A stretch of DNA of 64,000 nucleotides from Pithys albifrons albifrons (lineage: Eukaryota > Chordata > Aves > Passeriformes > Thamnophilidae). A program made the translations under genes and the position numbers. Position 1 is the stretch's first letter, and each line of letters opens with the position of its first letter. Shown one piece after another: positions 13,165 through 25,570 of the stretch. Location of the stretch: contig NC_092467.1 of the NCBI RefSeq assembly GCF_047495875.1, forward strand, positions 18,184,566 to 18,248,565, given 5' to 3'. The notes under the pieces were generated by a model that was not told the origin of the DNA, ran no database searches, and saw only the letters and a list, made by a program, of their open reading frames with translations.

Positions 13165-13236
13165 TTTTTGCTTGAAGAAGATCTCACTGAAATTGATGAG
13201 TTGCATTGAAGTCAATAAGATCTTTTTCTGAGTGAG
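13165..13236. mobile_element. Diverged palindromic MITE-like relic
   Basis: AGATCTCACTGAAATTGATG and TTGCATTGAAGTCAATAAG flank a short centre. They are followed by a TTTTTCTGAGTGAGGAG block like the 'ttttgcctgagtaagga' block of sauropsid palindromic repeats. The two AGATCT hexamers sit symmetrically around the centre. Weaker than the neighbour at 13437, but close to it and of the same style. Confidence 0.35.
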
Positions 13237-13436
13237 GAGAAAATTCTTGTGGCTTTGTTTTGGTGCACTGACTGTGTAATATCAAGGCTCTGCAGCAATG
13301 CACCTAAAAACAACTGGGTGAAATATGGAGAGAGCAGAAGTCTTAATTTCAAATTTCTCAGGTTTGTCAGATTGTGTTATATAGTATTGGCTTGTTCTGT
13401 GAAAGCTGAGGCCACAGGAGTCCCATTACACTTTTT

Positions 13437-13524
13437 GGGCAAGATCCTCAGACGATGTAAATTGGTGTAGTGCTACTACAGTAAGTGGAACTGTGCTGAT
13501 TTCAGTAGCTGAGGATTTAGCCCA
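13437..13524. mobile_element. Palindromic MITE-like relic with paired arms
   Basis: The left arm GGGCAAGATCCTCAG (13437-13451) is matched in inverse by the right arm CTGAGGATTTAGCCC (about 13509-13523). The inner sequence GATGTAAATTGGTGTAG corresponds to the 'ggtgtaaatcagcgtagct' block of a well-known sauropsid palindromic repeat. The terminal-arm pairing and the internal block both support the call. It is a non-autonomous, probably DNA-transposon-derived element. It is heavily mutated and therefore old. Confidence 0.6.
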
Positions 13525-16500
13525 TTAGGTCTGAGATAGCTATAAAACCTCACTGTGCACTTTGAAAGTTGTACCCCATAAATGCTTCTGCAGTGCAATT
13601 TTTTATAGTGTCTATAGGAAATCCACTTTGTGGCTTAAAACCACTAACTAGCCAAGGTCAACTCTCTGTTGCTCTCACACCATAACTGTTAATACTAATA
13701 AGTGAGGTTTTAAGTGTACTGTCTCTTATGTATTTGATCTTTTTTATTATTTTTAGTTTGCCTCTCTGCACTCTTTGTATCTTGGACAATTTTTGTAAGT
13801 ACACAAACATAACGAGAATGTCACTGGCAGCTACTATCTCAGTGTAGTAGAGTATCCTTCTCTGAAAATGCATGTGTTTACTTGCACGGAAGTGCCAGAT
13901 ATGTATACACATGCCCACACAATTAGTCTACAGTAAGTGTCCTCATGCACTCACATTCCTTTTTCACTTGGTAACTAATGAAATGACATTTTTGCAAGAA
14001 AGCGTTATGTCTCATCGTGTTAGTTGTTCCAGTGTCTGATCTCGACTAACTGCAGTCATTGGCTGTGCCATGCTTTGGCATTAAGAGCTGAGGTTGTTTT
14101 CCTGACAGACAGGAAAGTGTTTTGCAACAATTACCTTATAAGTAGATTTGTTTCTGCATAGGGAAAGGAATCATACTAAGTGAGCTATGGAAGCAGGCAT
14201 CCATGTGCTTTTCCATTAGTATATGGCAGTTTGTATTTTTGTAAACATGAAGATAATATAAGAGAATCCATTTTTTTTAGTTGCACAAACAGTTCAAAAG
14301 AGATTTGTAATGAAATGGCTTATAGCAATCTTTAATATTTCATGGTCATCTTTGGGGGGGAAATCCCCCAGGTTCGTTCCCCTGTTGATTTTTTGCCTTG
14401 AGAGGCTGCAGGATCTGCTTGCAGGCTCTGGTTCCAATTTCAGCTACAAATTAGGCTGTGAGTAGGTTTGAACTTGAGTGTCTTCAGAAAAGCCAAGGAG
14501 AACAATAGTGGCTTCACACTGTGTCATGCTTCAGCTCCAGTGAGTAATGCTAAATTGCTTCCATTGTCACAGCCACATGCTTCCCTTGATGATCCTAATG
14601 GGTCCCTGCAGATCCAGTGGGATCACAACACTGGCTGCATACATTTTTTGAGATTGTTTCAAGATATCATGGAACACATCCAGAACCCAGAGTGATGTTT
14701 TCTTTGGGGCCCCAGACCATGGAATGTTTAATTACTGGTGCCATTACTAAAAATAGCCATAGGAAAAGGCACAAGTTAATCTTTTAGAGAAATGTTTGGG
14801 GAATGGGGGTTAGGGCAACTTGTTTTAAGCGTTATTTCCCTAAAGGTTAGAATCTATATAATTATAGTACAATTATGAAAAAGGATTGTCTGCCTTTGCG
14901 TTCTTTTGTATTCAGACAGTGGGAGTATTGTACCCTCGTTAAGCAGCCGTTGCTGTTTCGAACTTCTTGTATATTTTTCTTAGCCCTTTCATTTCATACA
15001 CTAATCTTCACCTAGCTTGTAAAATTTTGATTGGGTGTTTGATGCTGGTTTCAGAGGTGATGTGTAGTTTGGATTTCCTTCATTTGCTCAGATATAATGA
15101 ACCTAAATTATGACTGGTGGGATTTGTAAGCATATTGCAAACTGAGAAAGAATCTAAGTCAATAAGTGTAAGGCAGTCCAGAAGGTATCACACCTTAAGT
15201 ACAGTGTATACTGAGGGTATACTCTGCTTTAACTTTGATGACTCCTAGACTCTGATGAACTTTTGAGTTAATTAGAGTCACAATGACCACTAGATTTTTT
15301 TATTCCTCTTTCCTATAGAAGCTCAAATATTTGTCTTGGGACACCTTTTCATATTGACTTACCTATCTCTACTCTAAATTACACAGCTAGTAGCAATAAT
15401 TAGATTTTTACATTCCTGAATACAGATCTGTGTGTCAGAAGACTCAGGAATACCAGACAAATGAATTTTCAACATGAGCCAACAACTGAAGAAACAGAAT
15501 TAGCCTAGTGACCCAGTAACACATACCCACATCTCTAAAAGTTTTTTGAGAACTTATAAAATTCAAACTGCAATGGGAAAGCACTTTGTATCCCCAGGCA
15601 GCCTTCATTTGCATGATCAGCACTTACTCAGCAGAGTACCACAGGTATGTGAAACCTTGGTGTATTAAATGGGTCACATTTAGCTGTCCTTGAACAATTT
15701 CTCCTATGTATTAAACATAAACAAGCTTTTTGTCATATTCAGCATCACTGTTCCTTTTTTCTCCACTCTTACTTTGATACAAGGTAATTTTTCTATAGGA
15801 AATTTTAGAGGGACACAATGAATATGTTATGCCACTTTCCTCTCATATTAAGAATTGTTGTTAAGAATTCTGCACTTATTTCATATTCCTTGTATTTTTT
15901 TTTTCCTGAGAGTTGGATAATTCCATCTGAGCAAAAATTTAAATTAAAGTTGTTTTTTATAGCTGAGCATTATTGGACAAATTACAGTGTCTCTTAGCTT
16001 TCTAAATAGTCTTTGGAGACTTCTCTTGTCATGTAAATACCCTGTCATATAAATCCCATGCCCATGGATCAAGCTGTCTGTTGGTTACTGGAAAGAAGAT
16101 GCAAGAGACCACTGGAGTTCAGAACCTCCAGAGGGAAACTGGTAGCAGAGTTCAAATGTAGATAGAGATGGCAGGAAAATGTTCTTTTCTCTTTGACAAT
16201 GAAATCCAAACCAGTCCTTTAGCACCCTTTGGTGTTTTCCTGTGATGTGTTAAATAAAAGGCTCCTTTTTGTTACAGGAGAATCCCTTTCTGCCCATTAT
16301 ATAACCTTTTTAATAACATCCAGTAAACCTTTCTCAAAAGCTAGTGAGTGGTTTTACACCCTGAACAGTTTTGAGCAGAACTCTGTGATGTCGCTGTATC
16401 CTATGCCAAAATGTAAAGTCTGCATTCAGTGAAGATGAGGAAGGGAGCGGAAAACCCCTCAACTTTTCAGTTACATTCACAAAGAAAGCTTTAAAAAGCA

Positions 16501-18051
16501 TTGTTTTTAGGCATGCTGCTAGCTTTGGTGAAATTAGCTGCTGTTAAAACTATTGTACACTAATGTCTGAATGAAAGGTATTGTAATTAAGTTATGCATT
16601 CTATCTGCAGTACATTTCTATTTCACAGATTTGTTAATCTACAGACCTGCATGAACAAAAAATCTGGGGTTAGATCACCCATTTTCCAAATCCCATATAT
16701 GCACCAGCTTGGATGTCAAAATTGAGCATTATTTTCTGTGAAATATGGGATGATATATCAGCAAAAGAACCAGGTTTCTTCAGGATTATTTGAAATTTGG
16801 CCCATTCAGTGTGAAAATCTAAACACATTAAAAGATTCAATCCTGAGGGAAATGAACACTCCTAATGTATACAGGACCTAAAGAGCTCTGAAGATAAATC
16901 TTGAATTTTCAGTGTCTGAGTTTGAAATAACTTCTTTTTTTAAAAAAAAAAACCAACCAACCAAAAAAATCCCCAAAAACTTAACTCTGTCACTTGATTT
17001 TTTTTTCTGAAGGATGGCCTTACCAATACTTACGTTCTTTAACAGAGGATTCATAGGACACTTCTACTGACAAATTGCCTTTAAGGACTCTTTTGAATAT
17101 ATTACCTCCACAGTGTTCTTAAATTTGACTGTCTTAAAACAGTCAAATAAGTTGGATGACTCCCTTCAATGTGTTTTCAATTGCAGATCATGGCAGTTTC
17201 ATCCAACAATTTTGAAGAGATAACTTTTAATTATATTAATAAGAACCACATGGGCAATGATTGATGCAAACCCGATGTGTTCTCTTACTTTATTAATCTT
17301 TTTAATTAGAGGCGAAAGAATGCTTTATTTGTTAAGAAAGAGAAGAGATGAGTTGTGATGTTCCGCTGCACTTTTGTGACTTTTGAGTATTTGATTGTTC
17401 ACCACAGTATGTATTTACCTGGATACAAGAGATGAGAGGAACTTGCTCATTTTCTCCTCCAGCTTTACTTACCTTCAGCTCTGTGTGGTGCCCCATCTGG
17501 CTCCATGCTGTCGAGATTATGGTACTCTTCTATGATTTTACTTCAGTTCTATAAACTGCTTATAAAGAGAGTTTACAAACTCAATTAAAAGACAAGAAAA
17601 TGAGAGACAGTTTAACACCACCATATGAGCAGTTGCTTGCCAAAGGGTAGATTATATGAGATGTTAAAAAATACCTATGAGATGTCTCGTTCTTCAACTC
17701 TTTTTAGCTTTAGGAGCTGAGACAGCTTAGCATGTCTTGGTCTGCTGTGGCTGTGGTTTGAAGCAGTTGTACTGTAGGATGGTGTGAAAGACACTTGAAG
17801 AGGATGATGTTGATTCAGGTGCTAATGCAGGTCATTGAAACATTGATACTGTGAATATTTTACCTGAACTGGTTTAATGGATTCCCTTGCCTACAGAAGA
17901 TCAGATTCAGCTCCGTCTGTGGCTTGAGATACTTTGCAAACTTACAGGTAAGGTTTAGGTCTCACATGTTTGCCTGGAGTTTTTTGTTTTGCAATCACTC
18001 TGAGTAGGATTAATGGCTATGGTGCAAAAACAGCACAGAGGCTTTTCCCCA
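13525..18051. other. Noncoding DNA, nothing assigned
   Basis: AT-rich DNA with no supported exon. It contains a G8/C5 hairpin-like spot near 14354-14371, a T7/A11 junction followed by CCAA units at 16935-16969, and a small inverted repeat (TTGACTGT/ACAGTCAA) at 17125-17146. I see no named repeat. Confidence 0.55.
16935..16969 (+). repeat. T-run/A-run with (CCAA)n low-complexity tract
   Basis: T7 followed directly by A11 and then three CCAA units and another A run. Simple sequence. Confidence 0.75.
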
Positions 18052-18160
18052 CTTACTATTGTTGTGATTTATTCTTTCATATTATATAGTGCCAGTAGTG
18101 CACCAAGTGAGTTACTAACAAGTAAAGGCAAGGTCTCACTCTAGAAGGTTCATATTCCAA
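18052..18160 (-). mobile_element. Old SINE/LINE-tail-like sauropsid repeat
   Basis: Read on the plus strand it runs from an A/T-rich CTTACTATTGTTGTGATTTA start through TATAGTGCCAGTAGTGCACC to AGGCAAGGTCTCACTCTAGA. This is co-linear with an old sauropsid repeat tail ('...attattattta...agcacctag...gggccccattgtgct...cagtccctgcc...'). Identity is low and the central block is shortened, so this is a tentative call. Confidence 0.3.
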
Positions 18161-18512
18161 CAAAAAATCTGACATCTCAGGGCTCTATAGAGAGGCATGA
18201 AGGCAGTGAAATTTCTGGACAGGGAGGGAACAGAAAACTTATGCACACAAATTGTCAAAGGCAAAGCTGATCTGTGATAACTGGATACTGTCGTTCAGAT
18301 GAGAAACCTGTAAATTAACCTTTATCAGCACAGAAACTGGTGAAACTTCAAAAAATGTTCTGCAAACTAGCAAGGAAAGAATAGCATATCCTTTTGGAGG
18401 CCTGAGGGTCTGAAAGCCTCCTGCACTGCCTTAGCAATAGCATATAAATGGCATGGATCCCAGCCAGTGTTGTGGCCTGGTAGTCTGTACTCACATGTTA
18501 GCATTCTGACTT

Positions 18513-18577
18513 TGGGCCTGATCCCAATGCCTTTGAAGTCAGTGGAAGACTTTCAACTTCAGTGAGTGAACTGCGGA
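18513..18577. mobile_element. Palindromic MITE-like relic
   Basis: It starts with TGGGCCTGATCCCAATGCC, followed by TTTGAAGTCAGTGGAAGACT and then TTCAACTTCAGTGAGTG. This matches the order of the sauropsid palindrome 'gggcctgatccaaagcccattgaagtcaatgggagtctttccattgacttcaatggg'. The right-hand terminal arm is eroded. It belongs to the same broad group as the relics at 12.8-13.5 and 34.1 kb. Confidence 0.55.
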
Positions 18578-20616
18578 GGTGTTTTGAGGTGCTTCCTTGT
18601 GCCAGCCAATTTGGAAATATCAGTGGAAAGAGGGAAGGGAAGAAGTTCAGTTTCCTGTATCAGCTCAAAGGAGGTGAAGAGAATTTACTTTTTTTATTCT
18701 TACTATGTTTTAAGAAACATTTGCTAAAATATCTTTAAGCCTGTCACCACATAAGAAAATGGATTGGGTTTGGAATAGGGGGTGGTAATGGAGAGAGAAG
18801 GGGAGTTTGCTGAGTGGCCTCACTTTGTCAATCTTTATTTGTGTGGTAGAAGTGGGCATGCAGCTCATCATTTATATAAGCGTTAAGTCTGATACATCTG
18901 CTTTAGAGCCATTCTAGACAACCTTTAAGTAGACCTACTAGCACTCAGTGCCATTCAGACTGTGACTCTGTCTGCAAATTAGTTCCCTGTGATTGCTTAA
19001 GTGGTGATACTTGCAGCACAGAACGGGCAAAGTTAGCCTCGCACAAATAAAAAAAAAATTTGCCTTGCATTACACTTATTGACAAAGTAGCTGTTTTAGC
19101 CAGGCCCATTCATTCATCTTGAGTCTGGAAACAGTAACTCTCTAGAACCACTATCTAATGTAAGAAGAGTGGCAGGAGGGATTTGAAATGCTCAGAAAGC
19201 CTACATTTGTTTCAGTCTGTCATACTCAGCTTGAGGATGTATGAGGAAAGCATAGAGGGAATATTGCATTTGGGGATTCCTAGAAGGGTGCCCTGGCATA
19301 TATTCCTACGCACATGTTTGTCATATCTAAACTATTGAGCAATTGAATTTAGTAATAATGACTATGAATCAACCATCTGTCAAAGATAAGAAATGTCTGC
19401 TTTAAACCTCAGGCTGCCACACGTGCCTTTATATGGCGCCCACAGCATTGCTTTGGTTGCCAAAGTGGAGGTGTGGCAGCAGACCAGAAGTTAACAGGAA
19501 GGGGTGGGGACACATTCCCTTCCACTTTCTGAGAAACAGTTATAATTACTCTCATTTGTGTCAGTCAAACCAGCAATATCAGAATTGTTTCTGCAGATTT
19601 TTTGATTTTGAAAAAGAATTACTGCTTTATGCTGCAAATACATTTCAGCTTTAAAAGTCCTTTTTATTTGTCTTTAATGTTACCTTAGAAGGAAGGTACA
19701 TTGCACAGAAGACTTAGAACTGAAAACTATTGGGCTTTCTACTTAAACTGACCTCCATTCTCCACTTCAATCCATCATCTAAATGAGGCAGTGTATATCT
19801 TTAAAAGTGTTCTACTACTGTATCTTCAAAGAGTCCAGAGGAGTTTAGAGATCATTTGCCAAACTTACTTCCTTGCTGTGTACTTCACCCGTACAAAAAA
19901 AGGTTGAACACTCAACATCCAAAGCAAAGATTAAAATTGAAAAAATGTGACAACTAATCTAGCAAGTTAACAGGCTAACTGATGGTCATCACTGTGGTGG
20001 GATTGTTTTGTTTTGTTTTGCTTTTTCCTGCTTGAGATGAACTTGTTTCTAAGATCTGTTCTTCTACAGATTACTCGTCTCTATTAGATTTTTCTATAAG
20101 CACTAGTTAAAAATTATAATAGTAGTCCCATTAATTCCATCTTGAGCACTGATTGGATCATATTAGGTGGATGTAACCACTAGGCCTGTTTTAAGAATTA
20201 TGTATAATATTTTGGGGGAAACTTTTCAACAAAACCTATCCATTGGTTTACTGAGACTTAGTGAGACAACCTCCACAAAGGCTTTCAGCATTCCAGGAAA
20301 TGGGTGTCTGTCACATGCTGGAAAATGCACTTACCCCTGGACAGTTTGGTTTGAGAGTGAGGTTTTGGTTTCTTTCTTTTACAAGTGAGCTGATTTCCCT
20401 GCCCCCTTCCTCCTTTTCAGTCCTCTCTGATGATCTTAAATTCTCCTAACTGGTCCACTTTGACCTTATAACTTGTAGAAACATCCATATGGAAAACATC
20501 AAGATGCTTAATGACTTTCATGATTTCTTTGGGAGGGGAAGAAGGAGCAGGGAAAGCAAAGTTCATTCATCGTACAATAAGCTCATTGGTATAACTGAAG
20601 TGATCAGTCTTCTCAC
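18578..20616. other. Noncoding DNA, nothing assigned
   Basis: No gene or named repeat is seen. A (TTTTG)n stretch lies at 20004-20020. Confidence 0.55.
20004..20020 (+). repeat. (TTTTG)n simple repeat
   Basis: Three tandem TTTTG units after TG, followed by another T run. Confidence 0.8.
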
Positions 20617-20931
20617 CTGTCTCCCACGGTAGCTGCCTCCTTTTGGCTTGGGAGTTACAGCTGATGGGACTGAGGAGAAAGCTGCTTCATCCTTTGCCAT
20701 GGGCTGTGAAAAGCTGAGCAGTGAAATGGCTGCTGATGGTTTTACCAGCTTGAGGAGTTCCTGTATACCTCCAGCTCTGTGCATCATCTTTGGAAGAATC
20801 ATCTGGTGCCCGTTTGGGGCAGTTTCATGTCCCTTCTGCACAACCTGGACTGATGATCTAAGCCCAAGCATCTCGTGATAACTTGCAGTACTTTCTTGTC
20901 CCATAATGAGAGATTGTAAATGTGCTGTCAT
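20617..20931 (-). CDS. Candidate internal coding exon, unknown gene
   Basis: On the minus strand an AG acceptor (AATATGCAG before base 20931) and a strong donor (GGAGACAG|GTGAGA at 20617/20616) enclose 315 bases, exactly 105 codons, open throughout in the phase starting at the first base. The peptide begins MTAHLQSLIMGQ and ends PKPKGGSYRGRQ. It has no Cys and no Trp, and it is rich in Ser, Ala, Gly, Pro, Gln and Lys. This contrasts with the Cys/Trp-rich chance frames elsewhere in the window. Local GC is higher than the surroundings. The frame stays open about 25 codons upstream of the acceptor and some 15 codons beyond the donor, so it could be a larger exon or a retrocopy fragment. The acceptor has a weak pyrimidine tract. 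I do not recognise a domain; the composition suggests a disordered linker. Confidence 0.3.
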
Positions 20932-23900
20932 CTGCATATTGCAGAGTCTTCTCAGTGGCTGTCTGGAGTTTCCCGCCAGTTCAGATCCATTTCCACTTTA
21001 CAAGGCTTCATTTCTTCTGATACCTGAAGAAAACTGTGAAATGGAAAGACATACAGGGAACACAAAAAGAAACAAAAGCTTTCAATATCAGCTGAAGTGA
21101 TCACAGTGCATGGGCTATGTTTTTAAAAGATTTCTCTCATTTGCTTCACAAAGAGTCACATGCCATGAGTGGTTAATTTGGGCCACACTGTGTCTTATGT
21201 TTCAATAACAGTTCTTGCTAATATACAAGAATGTAGCTTTGTCCTGCAAAATATTGTACTATGCACTCCTTTAAACAGTTGCTATTGTGCAGTTTCAGCT
21301 TCCCCCCACCCCCTTGAAATGTAGGTGGTCACCCAAAGTAAACAGAATTCCTTCTACTCCCTCCACATCTGCTATGTGTTATCTGGCATTCACCTCTGAC
21401 CCTGATATTCATCATAAGAATAAGAATTGCATCCTATTCAGCTGCTTATGTGCACTTTAACTCCAATGATCACTCGTAGTTGAAATAGTTTGTGTGGGGA
21501 GCAGAAATTGCTGAGACATCATCATGGTGATGAATTTTGACTCCCTCTTTTCTTGTGCATTTTTGGATAATTAAACAGAATTCTAGAGATAAGCAGGACA
21601 GCACAGTATACTGGGGGGCACACCTTGGTATAAGATAATATTGTACTGTCTGGTGAAATCAATGAAACAAGTTTGATACTAACTCTTAATGAGAAGGATT
21701 TTTGAGTTCTAATTTCAAGCTGCTGTATCAAATGACATTATACATCTGAATAGGGAGACAGTATCCTGTATGGAAGCAGTAAGTTTAAAAGTATGTTTGT
21801 GATGCAAACAACAGTTAGTGATCCTCTTCCTTTCGTTTAATAACACCAACCTACCTCCATGACTTAGTGGTATCATTCAAGGAACTAAGTAATTTTTGTT
21901 GAAAGAGTTTCAAAATCTGATCTTAAATATGAGGATCTACATGTTAGGATGAATACAGATCTGGTTTCTGTGACCCCACTAAATGGAACCCATCAGAAAT
22001 TTCCCTTTTTCACAAGAATGAACAGAATTACCTATGGGACACTGTGGAGGAAGAAATAAAACTGCCAATTAGATTACCAAGGGTGGATCAATTAAATTTT
22101 GGGAACTTACCAGTTCTTTGTTTACTCAGACTTTCTGCTACTTCCCTCTCTTCTTTCATGGCAGAGGTGAAAGGAAGGAGCCCTCTGCTTAATCTTCAAA
22201 CTCAGATCTTCAGTTGAATTATGATCACAGCCATGCAGTGATAAGAGCTAAATGTGTATTTGGCCTGTAGGATAAACTCAAAGATCTTGAGGGCCTTTAG
22301 CTGCCAAGTTTATCCCCCTCTCCCTTCCTTCCCCAGCCCATCCCAAATCTTTTTGATTTTCAGAAGAAAGCTTTGGGAACCAACAGTGTTGTGAGACCAG
22401 TGTGGTTTACCAGCCATCACTACTGCCCTTTGGTGCTACAAGCTGCCTGACTGCTCACAGACAAACAAAACCAAGACCTTCTTCTACCAGCACTGTGGGA
22501 TGATCTCTGTCATCCCAATGAAAGCTGCACTTGCATGGGCACTTCATTTCAAAGGGCCATCATGTGGATTACAAGCATCTAGTAGTGCTCAGCGATAATA
22601 CTGATTATCAGAACTTGAATAGATTTTTCCCCCCTAAATTGGTTATGCTTCTTCAGTTGCCAAGTTTGTTTCCTTGAGCATGTCTGTATTTATATTTAGC
22701 AAAATTAACAAGGGATGAAATAGGTGCTGAGGATGTTAATTATGTAATTATATGAGCAAAGACATACTGTGTAATGGGCAGAGAAGAAAAATGACGAAGA
22801 CTTTACACGAAGAAATTAAATCCCATGTTAGGTTCTTTATTCGGGTTCTGATTTTTACTGTGTTGCCAGTGGTCACTGGTGACCTCAAATGTAAGGGTGA
22901 GGAGTTTTATTTCTTGTTTGCATTTATTCAAGTATGCACATGTACATCTGATACATATTCACATTAGTTGGGGTTTTAATCAGCGGATTAAAATATGGGA
23001 GGCAGAATTCTCATCGAGGAAATCATCTGTTTGAAAAAGACTGTAAAGTGAAATGAAAAGGATCATATGAGCCTTAGTGGTATGTAAGTGGTTTCAGTTT
23101 GCACATTGTTAAAAATCGTGCAGTGTCCTTTGGTGCCCTTTTCCTCTTGTTTATTTTAATAAAGACCAGTTAGACTGAAAGGTAGTTCTCTATCGGAATT
23201 GACTTCTGATCACCCTATCACTTCACAATTCTTTATACATCAGGAACACTTGAAAGTATATGCACGTTTGTGGGGATTTTTCTTTTCCTCCAGAGAGATT
23301 CAATTATTTATGCTAGAATTATTCTTATTGTGAGTTATTTTTATAATTGAATCAAAACTGTGTAGGCTGATACAGCCCCAAGTTACTGCTCAAAATGGCT
23401 GAATAGAATAACTTTGTCACTGGTCTGTCATACCAGTTATGACAATGGGTCATCCCATAGATGTCTAAAATGATCTTTAGCCACGTTTTATGAAGCCAGA
23501 ACTGTAATCCAATAACAATTTTCTGGCTAAGTGCTTCTCAGTTGCCACTGGGGACTATCTGCATCACTGTTGCTGCTCTGAAAATGAGTTTAAGTTAAAA
23601 GGACACAAATTTCATATTTCTTTCCTTATTTTCTTGAGAGTAATCTAAGAAAATAATATTTTAAATAATTGCATTCTGGTTCCTGAGGGACATGAGCATA
23701 ATTGCATTGAGGATACCTTTATTTTTTTATGCATTTATTTATTAAGAAAGTACTTCCATCTGTAAACCAAGTGATTGGTCCACTGGCACAAAACAATAAA
23801 GCAATGAAACCTCTAGTTCATTAAATTGGAATATAGGGATTAAATTACTAATTTATGTTTGTTTAAATTTTGTGTTATAAATTATAGGATTCTAAGATGT

Positions 23901-25299
23901 AAGGGAAAAGTGTTTCCCATTATGTAGACTACCTACAGTTCCAGTCAGGAACATTTATATGAGACTCATTGGAGATGAAGGAAGGAGAGGTACTGAAAAC
24001 CAGGACTGGGGTGGTTCATCTGGTACATTGGTGGGCTCATCACAGGAGGCACAACTGAAAAAAAGAATACAAACCCTTATTTAAACTGAGAGTACTCTGT
24101 ACAGGTTAGTTTTAAAGATGGATAGTGTGAAATGCTGGTTTCTGAAACTGCAACATAAGGGTCAGGTAACAGAAGAAATGAACAATGAGAAATGGAGATG
24201 CTTCATAAACCATTAGTGGTTTCATTTCGTTCCTATGTTATCTCTCTGCAATCCACTCTGATGTTTTATTCAGTGTAATCTTGTATTCAAAACTTTGTTA
24301 CGAATTTCAATCTGCTATTAAATTCACTCTACTCTGATCATTTTTGTTTGATTTCTGTGTTTAGCAGCCTCTGGAGCTGCCTGTAGAAAATATAAAACCC
24401 ATATAAGAATATGTTCTCTTCAGAGTTACTGTGTTGACTGGATTCCTCCTATTGGGACCTAGTCCTCTGATTTCAGAGCTGAAGTATGAACTGGCTCTTA
24501 TTTTAGCCTTCAAGACCTCAGGCAAGTCACTTTTTGTGAACAGTATGTGCCTCAGTGTTAGACTTCTTCAAAAGTTGTGTTCATTTCCTTCTTGAGTAAC
24601 ACAGTGTTTCTCGAAGGCTGCCCCCAGATTTTCTGGGAAAGTATTAGCTAATTTGTTCCTTTCTTACAAAAAATGATAATCTAAGTCATCTGTGTGGTAA
24701 TTTGTTGTGAATATTGAGGAATTGACAACTGATTTAATGAATTTGAGATTATGTGAATGTTCCCAACCTTTCTGTAGTGGAGCTATACTTACTATGAGCT
24801 TTAATTGCCTCCCTCATTCTTCTCTATTCTGTGGGTTTTTGTTTTGAAACCGAATAAGCACAGCAGGGTATTTGTCTCTATTCTGCACTGTATCTCACTT
24901 TTTGCAGGATTTTAAGGAAGTCTCTACAGTAAGTAGTTTACCACATCTATGAAATAGCATGTGCCATGCTTGTTTCACAGTCTCTCAGGTGGAAGGTGCC
25001 ACCATGATGGGGCTGTTTGCCTGCTGGAAGTGTAGGCTTTCTTTACAGAAAGGTTACCAGTTATTTGCTTACTCATTAGAATACTTTGAATCACCATTAA
25101 TTCTGATAGACAAAATAAAAGATAAATGTTCTTCCAGGTTAAAATTTGCACTTCCTTAATAGGGGAGGAGATTTCAGTTTCTCCTGACCACAAAAAGTGC
25201 CCTGCTCCACTCCACCTTGGAGTCAGGAGAAGGCTGCGAGCCCTCAGGCAAGTCAGCAAGTGAGGCACTTCCATGAGTCCCAGCTCTCAGCTCAGAGCA
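20932..25299. other. Noncoding DNA, one MIR-like fragment
   Basis: Apart from the MIR-like piece at 24485-24565 I see no gene or recognisable repeat. Open frames are short and show no paired splice signals. Confidence 0.55.
24485..24565 (+). mobile_element. MIR-like (CORE-SINE) fragment
   Basis: CAAGACCTCAGGCAAGTCAC (24511-24530) and TGTGCCTCAGTGTTAGACT (24546-24564) are spaced as in the MIR block 'tgaccttgggcaagtcacttaacctctctgtgcctcagtttcc'. Both blocks are in order. It is diverged, as expected for an amniote-wide ancient SINE. Confidence 0.45.
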
Positions 25300-25527
25300 A
25301 GCCCAGCTTGGATCAAGTTCCTCAGGGCTGGTTCTGTCAAGTTCTGAACATCCTCAGTGGCAGCAACTGCACAATCTCTCTGCTGTACACATTAGTGTTT
25401 TACTGTCCAATAAGGATTTTTCCGCCCTTTAAAAAATATTTAATTGTAATATTCTCTGTTGCAACTTGGTGCCCATTAATGATCTCCCATCCTGTCACTT
25501 GTGCACCTCTTAGAAGAATCTGGTACA
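25300..25527 (-). mobile_element. CR1 LINE fragment, minus strand
   Basis: The plus strand reads AGTTCCTCAGGGCTGGTTCT, then CACAATCTCTCTGCTGTACA, and then GTTGCAACTTGGTGCCCATT near 25459. TCCTGTCACTTGTGCACCTC (25490) and AGAAGAATCTGGT (25512-25524) follow. This is the reverse complement of the 3' part of avian CR1 (ttgctcagggc... / acctctctgggcaacctgt / gttgcaact...cctgtcactgtgcacctc...agaagagtctgg). Its extreme 3' tail is not clear, so the left end may extend to about 25185. The overlapping plus-strand open frame (25197-25598) is a by-product. Confidence 0.65.
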
Positions 25528-25533
25528 CACACC

Positions 25534-25570
25534 CTCTATCTCTCTCTCTGTGTGTCTCTCTCTCTCTGTC
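25534..25570 (+). repeat. (CT)n/(GT)n microsatellite
   Basis: CT dinucleotides interrupted by a short GTGTGT block, adjacent to the right-hand end of the CR1 fragment. This is a potential length-polymorphic site. Confidence 0.85.

Noticed and set aside
14354..14371. G8...C5 hairpin-like spot
   Set aside because: Homopolymer runs with a 3-base loop. Probably chance.
20900..20945. A QYADDS string in one minus-strand frame, resembling the YADD box of reverse transcriptases
   Set aside because: The flanking residues do not fit any RT domain I know and the frame hits stops soon after. The overlapping 105-codon frame is the better reading.
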